The position numbers were made by a program, and so were the translations under genes. Below are positions 46,788 to 56,417 of a stretch of 64,000 nucleotides of DNA, one piece after another. Location: positions 2,879,001-2,943,000 of the forward strand of contig NZ_CP051183.1 in the NCBI RefSeq assembly GCF_012295615.1, written 5' to 3'. The notes beneath the pieces were generated by a model. It made no database searches. It saw only the letters and a list, made by a program, of their open reading frames with translations, and was not told the origin of the DNA. Numbering within the stretch: the first letter of the stretch is position 1; each line of letters opens with the position of its first letter. Origin of the DNA: Bermanella marisrubri. Its GTDB lineage: Bacteria; Pseudomonadota; Gammaproteobacteria; Pseudomonadales; Oceanobacteraceae.

Positions 46788-49291
46788 AGCTGACCTCTCT
46801 GTTTGGGTATCGAAATCGTCATATTAAGGCCGCCTAACTCTGACTTTGATACGTCGATTTTACCACGTAAGCGGCGCACTGCTTTTGCCGTAATAGCCAG
46901 CCCCATCCCGCTACCTTCCATTTGATCTCTCGGCTTTAGCGTTTTAAAGGGTAAAAATATGGTATCGAAATATTGCTCGTTCACTCCCTCACCATTATCT
47001 TCGACACTAATGTAAGCCTGATCGGCTTTTTCTTCAATGGTAACTCTAATCTTTTTCTTTTCATTAGTATTATGCTTTAAAGCGTTTGATATAACATTAC
47101 GAATCGCAATCTCCAAAGCCCTTTTATCAACCGATATATGTAACTCTTCTCCCTGAATATCAGTAATATTGAGACAATCATGAAGTTGACATACATCTTT
47201 TACTAATGCTTTTACATTAATATCGGAATACACTAGCTCGTGAGTACCGGTTCGAGAATAAATCAATAGATCATCCAACAAGGCTGCCATTCGATTGCAG
47301 CGCCCCTTGATCATTCTTAAATGATCTTGTCCTTCTTCATCTAGTGCATCTGAATAGTCTTCAATCAACCATTCACTTACGTTTTTAATACCGACAAGAG
47401 GCGATTTCAAATCATGGGATGCTATATAAGCAAACTGCTCGACGTCAGAATTAGCTTGCTTGAGCTTTTCAACCGACTGCTCCAGCTGCCTGATTAATTT
47501 TCGTTTGTCTTCAATTGATTGAAAGTTTACGGTAATTAACTCTTGGTTAGAGTCGAGATCTGCCTGCGCGGTGATTCGGCAAGTACACCATTCCCAAGTT
47601 CCACTTTTAGATAGTCGACACTCTAGAGCCTTAGGGCCGTTCTTTTCTTGGATTGCTTGCTTAAACTTATCTTGAAATTCTGGAAGATCATTGCTGTGTA
47701 TGTATTGTGAGATTACTCGTCCTGCTGCTGCGACATTGGAGTCTTGCCAATCATCAAAATCGCTATTACTAATAAATATTTCTCCTTTTTCATCACATAA
47801 GCAAAGACAACAACCGGAGGCATTGAGCGTAATATCGAGTAAATTGCTAGAATCCGTTTGATGACCTTTATCGGGTGAAGATGATAATTCTTTGCAAACC
47901 AGAAGCCTCTCTCCAACACCACCAAACTGACTCAAGCTAACTTCTACACTCTTTCCTTTTATTCTTGTTGCTACAGTAATTTTCTGTTTTTTATCTATAT
48001 CTAATAAGCTCTCATAGTCCTTTCTATTATCAACAACCTCTTTCAAAGAATTAATATCAGCATGATCAATAACCTTAAGAAAAGACTCATTTTTTTGCTC
48101 GATATTAAGGTGGCTATCTAATATGGCCAGACCAAATTGGCTAGACTCAAACAGTATCTGCATCCTAATATTACTGGTGGCCAACATGGCGAGCGTCTGC
48201 TGTCTCTTGTAGTTTGTAAGCAACAGCCAAACCGCTAGAGCAGCGAATAAGATTGCAATAAATATGCTGAAATAGAAGTATCGAATAAAGCTTTGACTCT
48301 TCTTATCACTTGGATAAAGCTGTACCTGTATAACGCTATCTTCATAGTTTAAATCATATACCGCGATTGGTTCCCAATAATCCTCATGATCTGCATCCAA
48401 TACTTTTCCATTGATTAGTAATCGATAGTGATAGTTTTTAACCGACGAAAAGTACTTCATTGTTTCGATAAGAACTTTTTCATGATCTGGCGTAAATACT
48501 ATCTCCGCACCCTCTCGCGCTAGCCTGAGCTCCATCCTGTTCCCGATTAGCTCAGAGTCGGCTTCAGCCGTCTCTAACAAAAATATTTCTTGTGTCCGTA
48601 TATGCGGTATTTTTATTCCCACAACAATAAAAATAACAAGCGGTATTAAAGTCGCCGTTTGCCATCGGATGAACTCAAATGGTTTATCTTTCCAAAAGAT
48701 ATATTGGCGTCGAAGCAATGCCGAAGACATGATAAAAAATAGAAATGCGGTATGTACTGCCATAGAAGTAAGCTCTTGCCAGCCATACGCAAAACTCATC
48801 CCTGTGGCATAGCCAATCAAGGCCATTAGGCTCAAGCCAAAAGCAAAGCCGCTAGCTGGCCCAATTATTAGTGAGCTTAATCGATGCTTTATAGGCACCG
48901 CGAAGTAAATGCTTAATAAAACAAAACATAAGGCTGTATTGGGTGCCATTCTTCCGGGATGAGATGTTCGAGTGAATAACCAGTGTTCCATGAACAATTG
49001 ATCTAATCCCGTATTTATTTTAAATATATATTGAAACAGCGTGATTAAACCTATGCTCATCAATACAAAGGAAATGAGACGAGCAAGAAAGTGGTGATTA
49101 TTCAATAATGAGGCTAGCGCCAGAAGAAGAAAACACAGCGCCGTGTTGAACTGCATTGGAGCCCAATCGGGGCCCAGTTGTAATACACTGGGCCAGTGAA
49201 AATACCAACCCAGCATGACGGCAATAGAAATGGATAGCGTTATGAACGATGTAACACTTTGGGGAGAAACTGCAAGCGATAGTCTTTGCAT
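46784..49291 (-). CDS. membrane-bound sensor histidine kinase
   Basis: An 835-residue kinase. About six or seven spans occupy residues 10-220, a periplasmic region lies between the last of these and another span near 340 (FYFSIFIAILFAALAVWLLL), then PAS-like domains, HisKA with the phospho-histidine in IASHDLKSPLVGI, and a C-terminal ATPase domain with VISNALKHN, EDNGEGV and GSGMGLAITAK. The stimulus is unknown. I start at the ATG 49289-49291 rather than a TTG four codons upstream. It heads a kinase-REC-REC/GGDEF/EAL operon. Confidence 0.9.
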   Translation of the reverse strand: MQRLSLAVSPQSVTSFITLSISIAVMLGWYFHWPSVLQLGPDWAPMQFNTALCFLLLALASLLNNHHFLARLISFVLMSIGLITLFQYIFKINTGLDQLFMEHWLFTRTSHPGRMAPNTALCFVLLSIYFAVPIKHRLSSLIIGPASGFAFGLSLMALIGYATGMSFAYGWQELTSMAVHTAFLFFIMSSALLRRQYIFWKDKPFEFIRWQTATLIPLVIFIVVGIKIPHIRTQEIFLLETAEADSELIGNRMELRLAREGAEIVFTPDHEKVLIETMKYFSSVKNYHYRLLINGKVLDADHEDYWEPIAVYDLNYEDSVIQVQLYPSDKKSQSFIRYFYFSIFIAILFAALAVWLLLTNYKRQQTLAMLATSNIRMQILFESSQFGLAILDSHLNIEQKNESFLKVIDHADINSLKEVVDNRKDYESLLDIDKKQKITVATRIKGKSVEVSLSQFGGVGERLLVCKELSSSPDKGHQTDSSNLLDITLNASGCCLCLCDEKGEIFISNSDFDDWQDSNVAAAGRVISQYIHSNDLPEFQDKFKQAIQEKNGPKALECRLSKSGTWEWCTCRITAQADLDSNQELITVNFQSIEDKRKLIRQLEQSVEKLKQANSDVEQFAYIASHDLKSPLVGIKNVSEWLIEDYSDALDEEGQDHLRMIKGRCNRMAALLDDLLIYSRTGTHELVYSDINVKALVKDVCQLHDCLNITDIQGEELHISVDKRALEIAIRNVISNALKHNTNEKKKIRVTIEEKADQAYISVEDNGEGVNEQYFDTIFLPFKTLKPRDQMEGSGMGLAITAKAVRRLRGKIDVSKSELGGLNMTISIPKQRGQL

Positions 49292-49417
49292 AAATATTGA
49301 CAATCCATGTTGAGAATATTGCTGTTACGATTACATTATTACCCTTGCAATAATAGGCAATAAACGACAAATAACACATTTTCACACTCATATTCATTAC
49401 GATATGTTATTACAACT

Positions 49418-50773
49418 TTAGTCGCTATGCTCGCTTACTACGTCTAATATCTGCTTAGTATTAACTTCCGTTGGGTAATAAGATTTTGTCCATCCAAGTC
49501 GTACAATAACCATATTCTCCGAAGGAATCACCATAACGTGCTGCTTGCGATTACCCAGCATTGCATAGGTATCCTTGGGTAAACTGGGCCATCGCAACTC
49601 GTCATCGCCATGATTTAACCAGAATTGATAGCCATAAGCCTTTTCATTTTGGCTGTTATTAGGCGAAGCCGCACGGATAACCCAATCTTCAGCTAATAAA
49701 CGTTGACCTTGATATATACCACCGTTAGCCATGAGCAACCCAAGGCGAGCCCAATTTCGTGCGCTAGCATATATGTAAGAACTTCCGACAAATACACCTG
49801 ATGCATCGGGCTCAAAAATAGTATGTTCCATGCCTAACGGCTGAAAAAGTTGAGTATATGCAAAATCAACTAAGCTTTGTGCTGAATTGCCGGTACGACC
49901 ATATAGCCAACGGGCGAGAATATTAGTGGTACCCGATGAATAAGAAAAGTGTGTTGATGGCTCATGAATTAATTGACTGTTTAAGGCCACGTTAGACGCA
50001 CTGCCCGCCGTAAACAACATGTGTGTAGCATCGCTACCTGGCGCATAAGTTTCATCAAAATCTAGGCCTGATGTCATTTGCAACAAATGTTCGAGCTCTA
50101 TTTTTTCTCGCCCATCATTTTGCCAAGCCTTGAAACTTACACTTTTCGGCTCACTAGGATTTAAATAAGCATATCGACCGATCAGCATTGCAGTAAGGCT
50201 TTTTCCCATTGACCACCCCATTAATGGCGTTCTTGCATCAATACCTTCTGCATAAGTTTCTGCCACTACGCGCTGATCTTTTACGACCAGTAGCGCACGC
50301 GTCTGATATCCGTTGCGATTATCCTGTTTTAAAATTGAACTGACTTTTTCCTGCAATTGCTCATCAATGTCGACCCATGTTTCTTCTTGAGGGTTTATCT
50401 TGTCGGACGCAATAGGTAATGCAACTTGATCTAAGGCGTGTGTGTCACCTATCTCCAATGTACACCCTAGCCCCTTTCTATATTTGGCTATCGTTTTAGC
50501 CATGCCAAATAATTCGGCCTGTACCGTATTATTTTCATAGTCGAAGGTTAAATCCAATAGTGCGGCGGCTGGGCTATAAGACACCACATCCTGAAGTGAC
50601 TGTTGCTCATCAAAACCACTGATAAACCGAGCTGAGCAGGCAAGCTTTGCTCCAAGCCCTGTTGCAACATTCACAGCGCTGCCTAGGTGCCATATGGAGA
50701 AGCCTAAGAAATATTGGGGCACTGAGACCAATACAACAGCAATCAAGGCGAAAGTAATAGCGAACTTTTTCAT
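49418..50773 (-). CDS. beta-lactamase-fold serine hydrolase (class C-like)
   Basis: A 451-residue protein with an N-terminal hydrophobic signal or anchor (VVLVSVPQYFLGF). The SxxK motif is Ser188-Met-Gly-Lys191 (GWSMGKSLTA) and the YxN-type motif is FSYSSGTTN. This fold covers class C beta-lactamases, esterases and 6-aminohexanoate-dimer hydrolases; a third KTG-like motif is not clear, so antibiotic resistance is not implied. It stands alone downstream of the LuxR-type regulator on the same strand. Confidence 0.85.
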   Translation of the reverse strand: MKKFAITFALIAVVLVSVPQYFLGFSIWHLGSAVNVATGLGAKLACSARFISGFDEQQSLQDVVSYSPAAALLDLTFDYENNTVQAELFGMAKTIAKYRKGLGCTLEIGDTHALDQVALPIASDKINPQEETWVDIDEQLQEKVSSILKQDNRNGYQTRALLVVKDQRVVAETYAEGIDARTPLMGWSMGKSLTAMLIGRYAYLNPSEPKSVSFKAWQNDGREKIELEHLLQMTSGLDFDETYAPGSDATHMLFTAGSASNVALNSQLIHEPSTHFSYSSGTTNILARWLYGRTGNSAQSLVDFAYTQLFQPLGMEHTIFEPDASGVFVGSSYIYASARNWARLGLLMANGGIYQGQRLLAEDWVIRAASPNNSQNEKAYGYQFWLNHGDDELRWPSLPKDTYAMLGNRKQHVMVIPSENMVIVRLGWTKSYYPTEVNTKQILDVVSEHSD

Positions 50774-50850
50774 GGCATTTCTTTTGTCATTATTTTAGTG
50801 AGCAAAAGCTACTGAATATTAGACAAATGCACAATGTTGATAACGGATAA

Positions 50851-53127
50851 TCATATTAAGTGGCTGGGCTGAATTCTGTGCATATAGGCGACTGCAGCAG
50901 AACGACTATCCAGTGACAGCTTGCGATAGATATTCTTCAAATGCCACTTTATGGTGGTCGCTGCTACCGCCATATCGTCAGCTATTTCTTGATTGCTCAG
51001 CCCTTGGGCAAGTAGCATTAAAACCTCTTTTTCCTTATTCGTTAATTCGTTATATCGCGCAGTTATATCGTCGGCATCCGTGGCATACCGTGGAAATAGG
51101 ATATTACGATAAGTGGACAAGTATTGTTTGGACGGTTGTAGTTCGCCCATGGATATCAAATTCGAAAGAATAGGAATAATCAAAGGCGCTTCGTCAAAAA
51201 GAGTACGGTTGAAAAGTAGCCAACCATAAAACTGTACCGCCTGCTTCAAAAGTATCTTACTTCTCGCTCTTTTACCTAAATACCAGTGAGCGACGATAAT
51301 CTGTGCCTCTGCTACCAAAGCTCGCACATGGTAATCGTGCTTCAAGAGCTCATCCCTTAATGGTTGCAATAGATCAATAACGTCTTGATAGCAGGATTCA
51401 TACAGCAACTGCATTGCCCAAGTCTGGGATAGGTAATCTCTAACATCAAGAATCAGGCTATTCTGGTCAATCTCAAGTGAGTCAATATTAAATTTTTCAT
51501 TCAAGTATTGAATGGACTTAAGATCATTTTTCGCTACAGCCTGTCTCATTCTTTCAGCTACGAGCTTTCCCTGATAACGGGGGTAATTTCCCATGGACAA
51601 AAATCGCTGTAAACGCACCAAGTATTCGAAACTTTTTTCTACATTCCCAGTTAAATCAAGAATACGTGCATAATATAAGTAAACGTGAATGATAACTTCT
51701 GTTGAGCACGCATTGTTAATATGCGGCATTAGCTTTTCACAAATAGATTCTGCGCCTTTGAGATCATTTTTTTCATAATACATAATGATCATACCCGTCG
51801 CATAATTCTGCCATGACGGATCTTTAGTATTTTCTTCCTTGCTATTAAAAGCCATCAACAACTGTTGCACAGCTTGAGCAGTATATCCCCGATATTTGTC
51901 ACAGGCGATCAATAGCATTTCCGTTAAACTTGCTAAATAAGTCTGTTGACGCTGATTCATGTAGAGTAAAGCATCTCGAGCTTTTCGAGCAGTCTCATCC
52001 AGTTTACCTTGATAGAAAGATTGATAAGCAGAAACAACTAATGCAACGCAGTGAATAACGCTATTTTTCAATTTCATATTTTCAAGGGAAGCCAATGGTT
52101 CGACTCTCTCCTCATCATCAACAGTAAAAAGCGCCAATGTATTACTTAATATATTGATCACTTCCTTATGGTCGTTTTCGGTAGAAACATCTTGCATTTG
52201 TTCGATAATATATCGAGCTTGATGAAAACGTCGCGTAAAAATCAACGCTACGACTAGAGGAATAATAATAGAGTGATAAGTGAGTAATTCTTCGTGATTG
52301 TCATAAAGAGTATCAATTAACATTTGAAAACTCCCATGACGCAACCAAAAATCGGCTGCCCTTTCCAGTATCGTTCTTCTCTCATCTATTGTTAGTGGAA
52401 AACGCTTATGCAAATACTGCCTCGCTTCAGGAACCCAGCGATAGTGACCTTGTTGAGCGATATTTGGCAACAGGTAGCGATACTCTTGCCAGACGTAGGA
52501 TAGCGATAAACCATTTGGTGCTAGATTCCGCCAAAGCGATTCAGATATTTCTGAAAAGCTTGCCAGCACACTCAGAGAGCTTAAATCTTTTTCCTGAAGC
52601 GTATCCCCCCACTGAGATTCTAAATACTGATCTAATTGGTTTTCTATATTTGCTTGATGCCAGTTCTTTTGCTGCATATAAAACATCAAAGGCCATATGC
52701 CTTCGGTTTTTTCAAGTAACTCTGGTTCCTGCAATAATCGTATTTCAACGGTATCAGGTTGAATCAAGGAGATATTGGGCATGCGTCGGCAGGCTATGTA
52801 GATATGGTCATCACAACTCAACTTATCTACCAATGTAGAAAACAAAAATGTGAACTCTTTTTCACTTAAGTGATGAACATCATCTAGCAATACCGAAATA
52901 GATTGGCCAGTAGAAACTTGGCTTAATTCTCCTAATACTTTTTTCGTAAATTCATGGGGTTTTTTCTCTGTAATATCAACGGAAAGATGAACAGAAAACT
53001 CATTTCTCTGCTGAATTAGGTGGGCATGCTCATGTAAATAAGTGGTTTTACCAAAACCTGGACCAGCAACTAAAAGCGTTGTTTTTATGGGCTTTTTTTC
53101 GCATTTTAGCATCTCATTATCTACCAC
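50851..53127 (-). CDS. MalT-like (LAL) LuxR-family transcriptional regulator
   Basis: A 758-residue regulator. The N-terminus binds ATP (Walker A GPGFGKT, 22-28; Walker B-like VLLDDVHHL), the middle is helical, TPR-like, and the C-terminus is a LuxR HTH: LTNKEKEVLMLLAQGLSNQE then VAATTIKWHLKNIYRKL. MalT-type proteins activate when they bind an inducer. It is divergent from the alpha-dioxygenase-like gene, which it may control. The apparent start is GTG at 53125-53127; an ATG five codons later is an alternative. Confidence 0.9.
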   Translation of the reverse strand: MVDNEMLKCEKKPIKTTLLVAGPGFGKTTYLHEHAHLIQQRNEFSVHLSVDITEKKPHEFTKKVLGELSQVSTGQSISVLLDDVHHLSEKEFTFLFSTLVDKLSCDDHIYIACRRMPNISLIQPDTVEIRLLQEPELLEKTEGIWPLMFYMQQKNWHQANIENQLDQYLESQWGDTLQEKDLSSLSVLASFSEISESLWRNLAPNGLSLSYVWQEYRYLLPNIAQQGHYRWVPEARQYLHKRFPLTIDERRTILERAADFWLRHGSFQMLIDTLYDNHEELLTYHSIIIPLVVALIFTRRFHQARYIIEQMQDVSTENDHKEVINILSNTLALFTVDDEERVEPLASLENMKLKNSVIHCVALVVSAYQSFYQGKLDETARKARDALLYMNQRQQTYLASLTEMLLIACDKYRGYTAQAVQQLLMAFNSKEENTKDPSWQNYATGMIIMYYEKNDLKGAESICEKLMPHINNACSTEVIIHVYLYYARILDLTGNVEKSFEYLVRLQRFLSMGNYPRYQGKLVAERMRQAVAKNDLKSIQYLNEKFNIDSLEIDQNSLILDVRDYLSQTWAMQLLYESCYQDVIDLLQPLRDELLKHDYHVRALVAEAQIIVAHWYLGKRARSKILLKQAVQFYGWLLFNRTLFDEAPLIIPILSNLISMGELQPSKQYLSTYRNILFPRYATDADDITARYNELTNKEKEVLMLLAQGLSNQEIADDMAVAATTIKWHLKNIYRKLSLDSRSAAVAYMHRIQPSHLI

Positions 53128-53199
53128 TTTATTATTGTTTTACTCATGTGGAAGTATGAAATTTAACACACCCACTCCCCTTCTGCCGAGCAGTCTTAT

Positions 53200-53233
53200 C
53201 CCCTCCCTACGGGGGGGAGGCGAAGTTCTTTTT
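53200..53233 (+). promoter_or_regulatory. terminator-like hairpin in the leader of the alpha-dioxygenase-like gene
   Basis: CCTCCC (53202-53207) pairs with GGGAGG (53215-53220); a T-run follows at 53227-53235. It lies between the divergent regulator and the plus-strand gene and could attenuate the latter, provided the promoter is upstream of it. Confidence 0.4.
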
Positions 53234-53281
53234 TTCTACTAGTCTGCGTGCACCCACAACAACAATAAAAAGGAGGCATAT

Positions 53282-56044
53282 ATGTCGACATCAGTATGGG
53301 TGACTTGGCCCGCTATCGCTAAAGCCGGTGGCAGTATCGGAATCGTAATAGGATTGCTCACGCTAGGCTTGCAAAGGGAAGACCTAACTGAAAATAATCT
53401 CATTGCCACAGAGGACTTAAGCAAAGCCAATGCTGAAATTGTATGTGATGAGCGCAGTTTGACCGCACGTACCGAAGATGGCACCTGTAATATTCTTGAT
53501 AATCCAGCCGAGGGCTCTGTTAATCGGCGCTTTGGACGCAACGTCAAATTAGAGGCCGCCTATGGAGAAACCGAAAACGATACTCTACTAGAACCAAACC
53601 CCCGTGCCGTTTCCAATGAATTAATGGCAAGGGAAGAGTTTAAGCCCGCCACGAGCGTGAACTTTATAGCCGCCGCGTGGATTCAATTCATGGTTCACGA
53701 CTGGATTGATCATGGGGATGGGGATGCCAACAACCCGATTCTTGTGGAGCGCCCCGCTGGAGATCCTAAGGGTCCTGGTACAATGAGTATTAAACGCACA
53801 ACGCCTGATAGCGACCGCACTGCAGAAGAGGACGCGACCCTACCGGCGACCTATCGCAATATAAACACCCACTGGTGGGATGGATCTCAATTATATGGTA
53901 GTGACAAAGCTACGAATGACTCTGTAAGAGCATTCGTTGACGGTAAACTAAAGGTTGAAGAAGACGGCACACTGCCAACGGATTATTGGAGTAATGTTCC
54001 GGTTACTGGCTTTAATAAAAACTGGTGGCTAGGTTTATCAATGCTGCACCAGCTTTTCACGTTAGAGCACAATGCTATCGCTGAAATGCTAAAGCAAAAA
54101 TACCCTGAACGTGATGATCAATGGCTTTACGATAAAGCTCGTCTGGCCAATGCCGCGCTGATGGCAAAAATTCACACTATCGAATGGACACCTGCCATTA
54201 TTGCTAATCCAGTAACTGAGAGAGCCATGCGCGCTAACTGGTATGGTCTAACAGATGAACGTGAAGGTCGAGACAAGGTACAAGAAATCTTAGACGGGTT
54301 ATCTGAAGGTATTACTAGCTCTCCATTATTAACCGCTCTTCTATCAAGTCGTCCTGATTTAATTGAAAAACTGGACGACCCGAATTTTATTGATTTTGCG
54401 ATTGGTGGCTTGGTAGGTACACGCGAACCCTACAACGGCGGAACCGATTATTCGTTAACCGAAGAGTTTACAGCTGTGTACCGTATGCACCCACTATTAC
54501 GTGATGATGTTGAAGTCTATGATATAGGCTCTGCAGAAGTAGCGCGTCGCATCCCTATGATGGAGACCCGTGACGGACACGCAGAGGATATCCTAGACGA
54601 AGAGGGTGGCGAACGACTTTGGTATTCTTTTGGTACAACGTACCCAGGTTCTCTAACACTACACAACTATCCTGAATTCCTGCGAAACCTTTCGATTCCG
54701 TTCTCTGAAGACATTGATCTAGCGACAATCGACATTCTACGAGATCGTGAACGTGGTGTGCCTCGTTATAATGAGTTTCGTCGTCAGATTGGTCTAAACC
54801 CCATCACCAAATTTGAAGACCTAACGAGCGATCCCAAAACGTTAGAAGCGCTTAAACGTTTATACGATAACGATATTGAAAAAATCGACGCCTTAGTTGG
54901 TCAACTAGCAGAGACTGTTCGCCCCGAAGGCTTTGCATTTGGTGAAACGGCGTTTCAAATCTTTATCCTAAATGCCTCTCGTCGTTTGATGACAGACCGC
55001 TTTTATACCTCTGATTACCGCGCAGAAGTATATACGCAAGAAGGGATTGATTGGGTAGAAAACAATGACATGAAAGACGTACTCGAGCGTCATTTCCCAG
55101 AGCTAAAAGTAAGCCTAACCGGTATTGAAAATGCCTTTAAACCTTGGGGCTTAAAGATTCCTGATAACTACCAAGAAATGGCAGCCTGTGACAAGCAAAC
55201 CCTGCTATGGCAAAACGGTGTAACTCAGACATTATACGAGCAAGGCGAACGTCCCGCACTGCAGCCGGTTGATATTGGTGGCTTAATCGATTCCATTCTG
55301 TGGAAAAAGGTGAATCGCAACGAAGATGTCGCGCCATTAGGTTATGAGAAACCTATTCACCCGTATGGCGCCATGGCAACAGTTGCATTTGAATCCAGCA
55401 ATAGCCATCCCTATACAGGGATATTTGAAGGCGCGGAGTGTGGTCTTGTTCGTCTCTCCGTCACAGGTGATCCCGATGACCGCGGTTTTGCGCCTGGATT
55501 AGCATGGAAAACCTTTATTGATGGCAAGCCTTCTAGCAATGTGTCTGCACTCTATACATTATCAGGCCAAGGGGATAACCATGATTTCTTTGCCAATGAG
55601 CTTTCGCAATATGTATCTGCTGAAGTCAATGATACGTTAGGCAGCACGGCGCTATTCTCTTTGGTGACCAGTAAACCTACTCGACTGATGACAGAGAACC
55701 TAGCGGAAACACAAGCAAATGGTGAAGTGGAAGCAACCCCAAAAGCACCAACACAAATATACTTTGTGCCCACGCAAGAAGTGCGACAACGCTTTGCTTC
55801 TAGTGCTCATGATTTCCGAGATGATCTCATCACCTTGCAATCGGGTACCGCACTATATGACGTCTACGCCACCGATAAACCTATTCGTACTAGTATCTTT
55901 GGTTGGATCAATCGTCGCTACGCGAGCGATCGTCGCAATAGTGCAATTAAAGTGGGAACCATGCGTCTAACATCCGAAATGACCACATCGGCATTTGGTG
56001 ATGGCGGCGTTTTCTTTAAACATCAACGCTATGAAGACCGATAG
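53282..56044 (+). CDS. fatty-acid alpha-dioxygenase-like haem protein fused to a catalase-like domain
   Basis: A 920-residue protein. Residues about 50-630 match plant-type alpha-dioxygenase: distal haem His139 in IQFMVHDWIDH, and YSLTEEFTAVYRMHPLL with the catalytic tyrosine (Tyr400) and proximal His403, the Tyr-x-x-His spacing of alpha-DOX and cyclooxygenases. This class oxidises fatty acids to 2-hydroperoxides. Plant enzymes end near this point; here about 290 residues follow, resembling a minimal catalase fold (IHPYGAMATVAFE, GLVRLSVTGDP, DRGFAPGLAWKTFIDG). A catalase-like partner could process the hydroperoxide, as allene-oxide synthases do; inference. AAGGAGG precedes the ATG. A weak hydrophobic stretch near 17-30 may be a membrane anchor. 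Confidence 0.82.
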   Translation: MSTSVWVTWPAIAKAGGSIGIVIGLLTLGLQREDLTENNLIATEDLSKANAEIVCDERSLTARTEDGTCNILDNPAEGSVNRRFGRNVKLEAAYGETENDTLLEPNPRAVSNELMAREEFKPATSVNFIAAAWIQFMVHDWIDHGDGDANNPILVERPAGDPKGPGTMSIKRTTPDSDRTAEEDATLPATYRNINTHWWDGSQLYGSDKATNDSVRAFVDGKLKVEEDGTLPTDYWSNVPVTGFNKNWWLGLSMLHQLFTLEHNAIAEMLKQKYPERDDQWLYDKARLANAALMAKIHTIEWTPAIIANPVTERAMRANWYGLTDEREGRDKVQEILDGLSEGITSSPLLTALLSSRPDLIEKLDDPNFIDFAIGGLVGTREPYNGGTDYSLTEEFTAVYRMHPLLRDDVEVYDIGSAEVARRIPMMETRDGHAEDILDEEGGERLWYSFGTTYPGSLTLHNYPEFLRNLSIPFSEDIDLATIDILRDRERGVPRYNEFRRQIGLNPITKFEDLTSDPKTLEALKRLYDNDIEKIDALVGQLAETVRPEGFAFGETAFQIFILNASRRLMTDRFYTSDYRAEVYTQEGIDWVENNDMKDVLERHFPELKVSLTGIENAFKPWGLKIPDNYQEMAACDKQTLLWQNGVTQTLYEQGERPALQPVDIGGLIDSILWKKVNRNEDVAPLGYEKPIHPYGAMATVAFESSNSHPYTGIFEGAECGLVRLSVTGDPDDRGFAPGLAWKTFIDGKPSSNVSALYTLSGQGDNHDFFANELSQYVSAEVNDTLGSTALFSLVTSKPTRLMTENLAETQANGEVEATPKAPTQIYFVPTQEVRQRFASSAHDFRDDLITLQSGTALYDVYATDKPIRTSIFGWINRRYASDRRNSAIKVGTMRLTSEMTTSAFGDGGVFFKHQRYEDR

Positions 56045-56074
56045 CATTTAATCAGTTTTCCAGTGCCTATTGCT

Positions 56075-56106
56075 GCCCGCATCGCTTGCCGATTGCGGGC
56101 TTTTTT
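56075..56106 (+). terminator. terminator of the alpha-dioxygenase-like gene
   Basis: GCCCGCA/TGCGGGC stem and six T, 31 bases past the stop. It separates this gene from the phospholipase-like gene, so the latter has its own promoter. Confidence 0.9.
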
Positions 56107-56304
56107 ATACCTCTATGAAAAATTATATTAAACGGCTAAAAGATATGCTGCCTTGTTCTTTGATAATGAATGAGACATTAGCTCAATACATATTTATAAA
56201 TCACAAAAAATCACGTTTCAAATCTCACATTCAAAGTTGAACCCACCTATTCAAATACTTCTTTAACCAGATAACATCACAGTAAAGGACAAGTGCTTAG
56301 CATT

Positions 56305-56322
56305 ATTGGCCATATTGCCAAT
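56305..56322 (+). promoter_or_regulatory. perfect dyad upstream of the PLC-like gene
   Basis: ATTGGC-N6-GCCAAT, about 95 bases before the start codon; a possible operator. The rest of the 56107-56417 gap holds no gene or clear promoter that I can support. Confidence 0.4.
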
Positions 56323-56417
56323 TCATGTTTACTTCTATTTCCTGTCTGATAAAAAACCTAAAGCAACCTTGGTTGCACACAATAAATATAAAAAACTCAC
56401 CTCAACGAGAATTAAAT

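Noticed and set aside
49418-50773. Beta-lactam resistance gene
   Set aside because: The fold includes many esterases and peptidases, and the KTG motif is not clear; resistance cannot be claimed.
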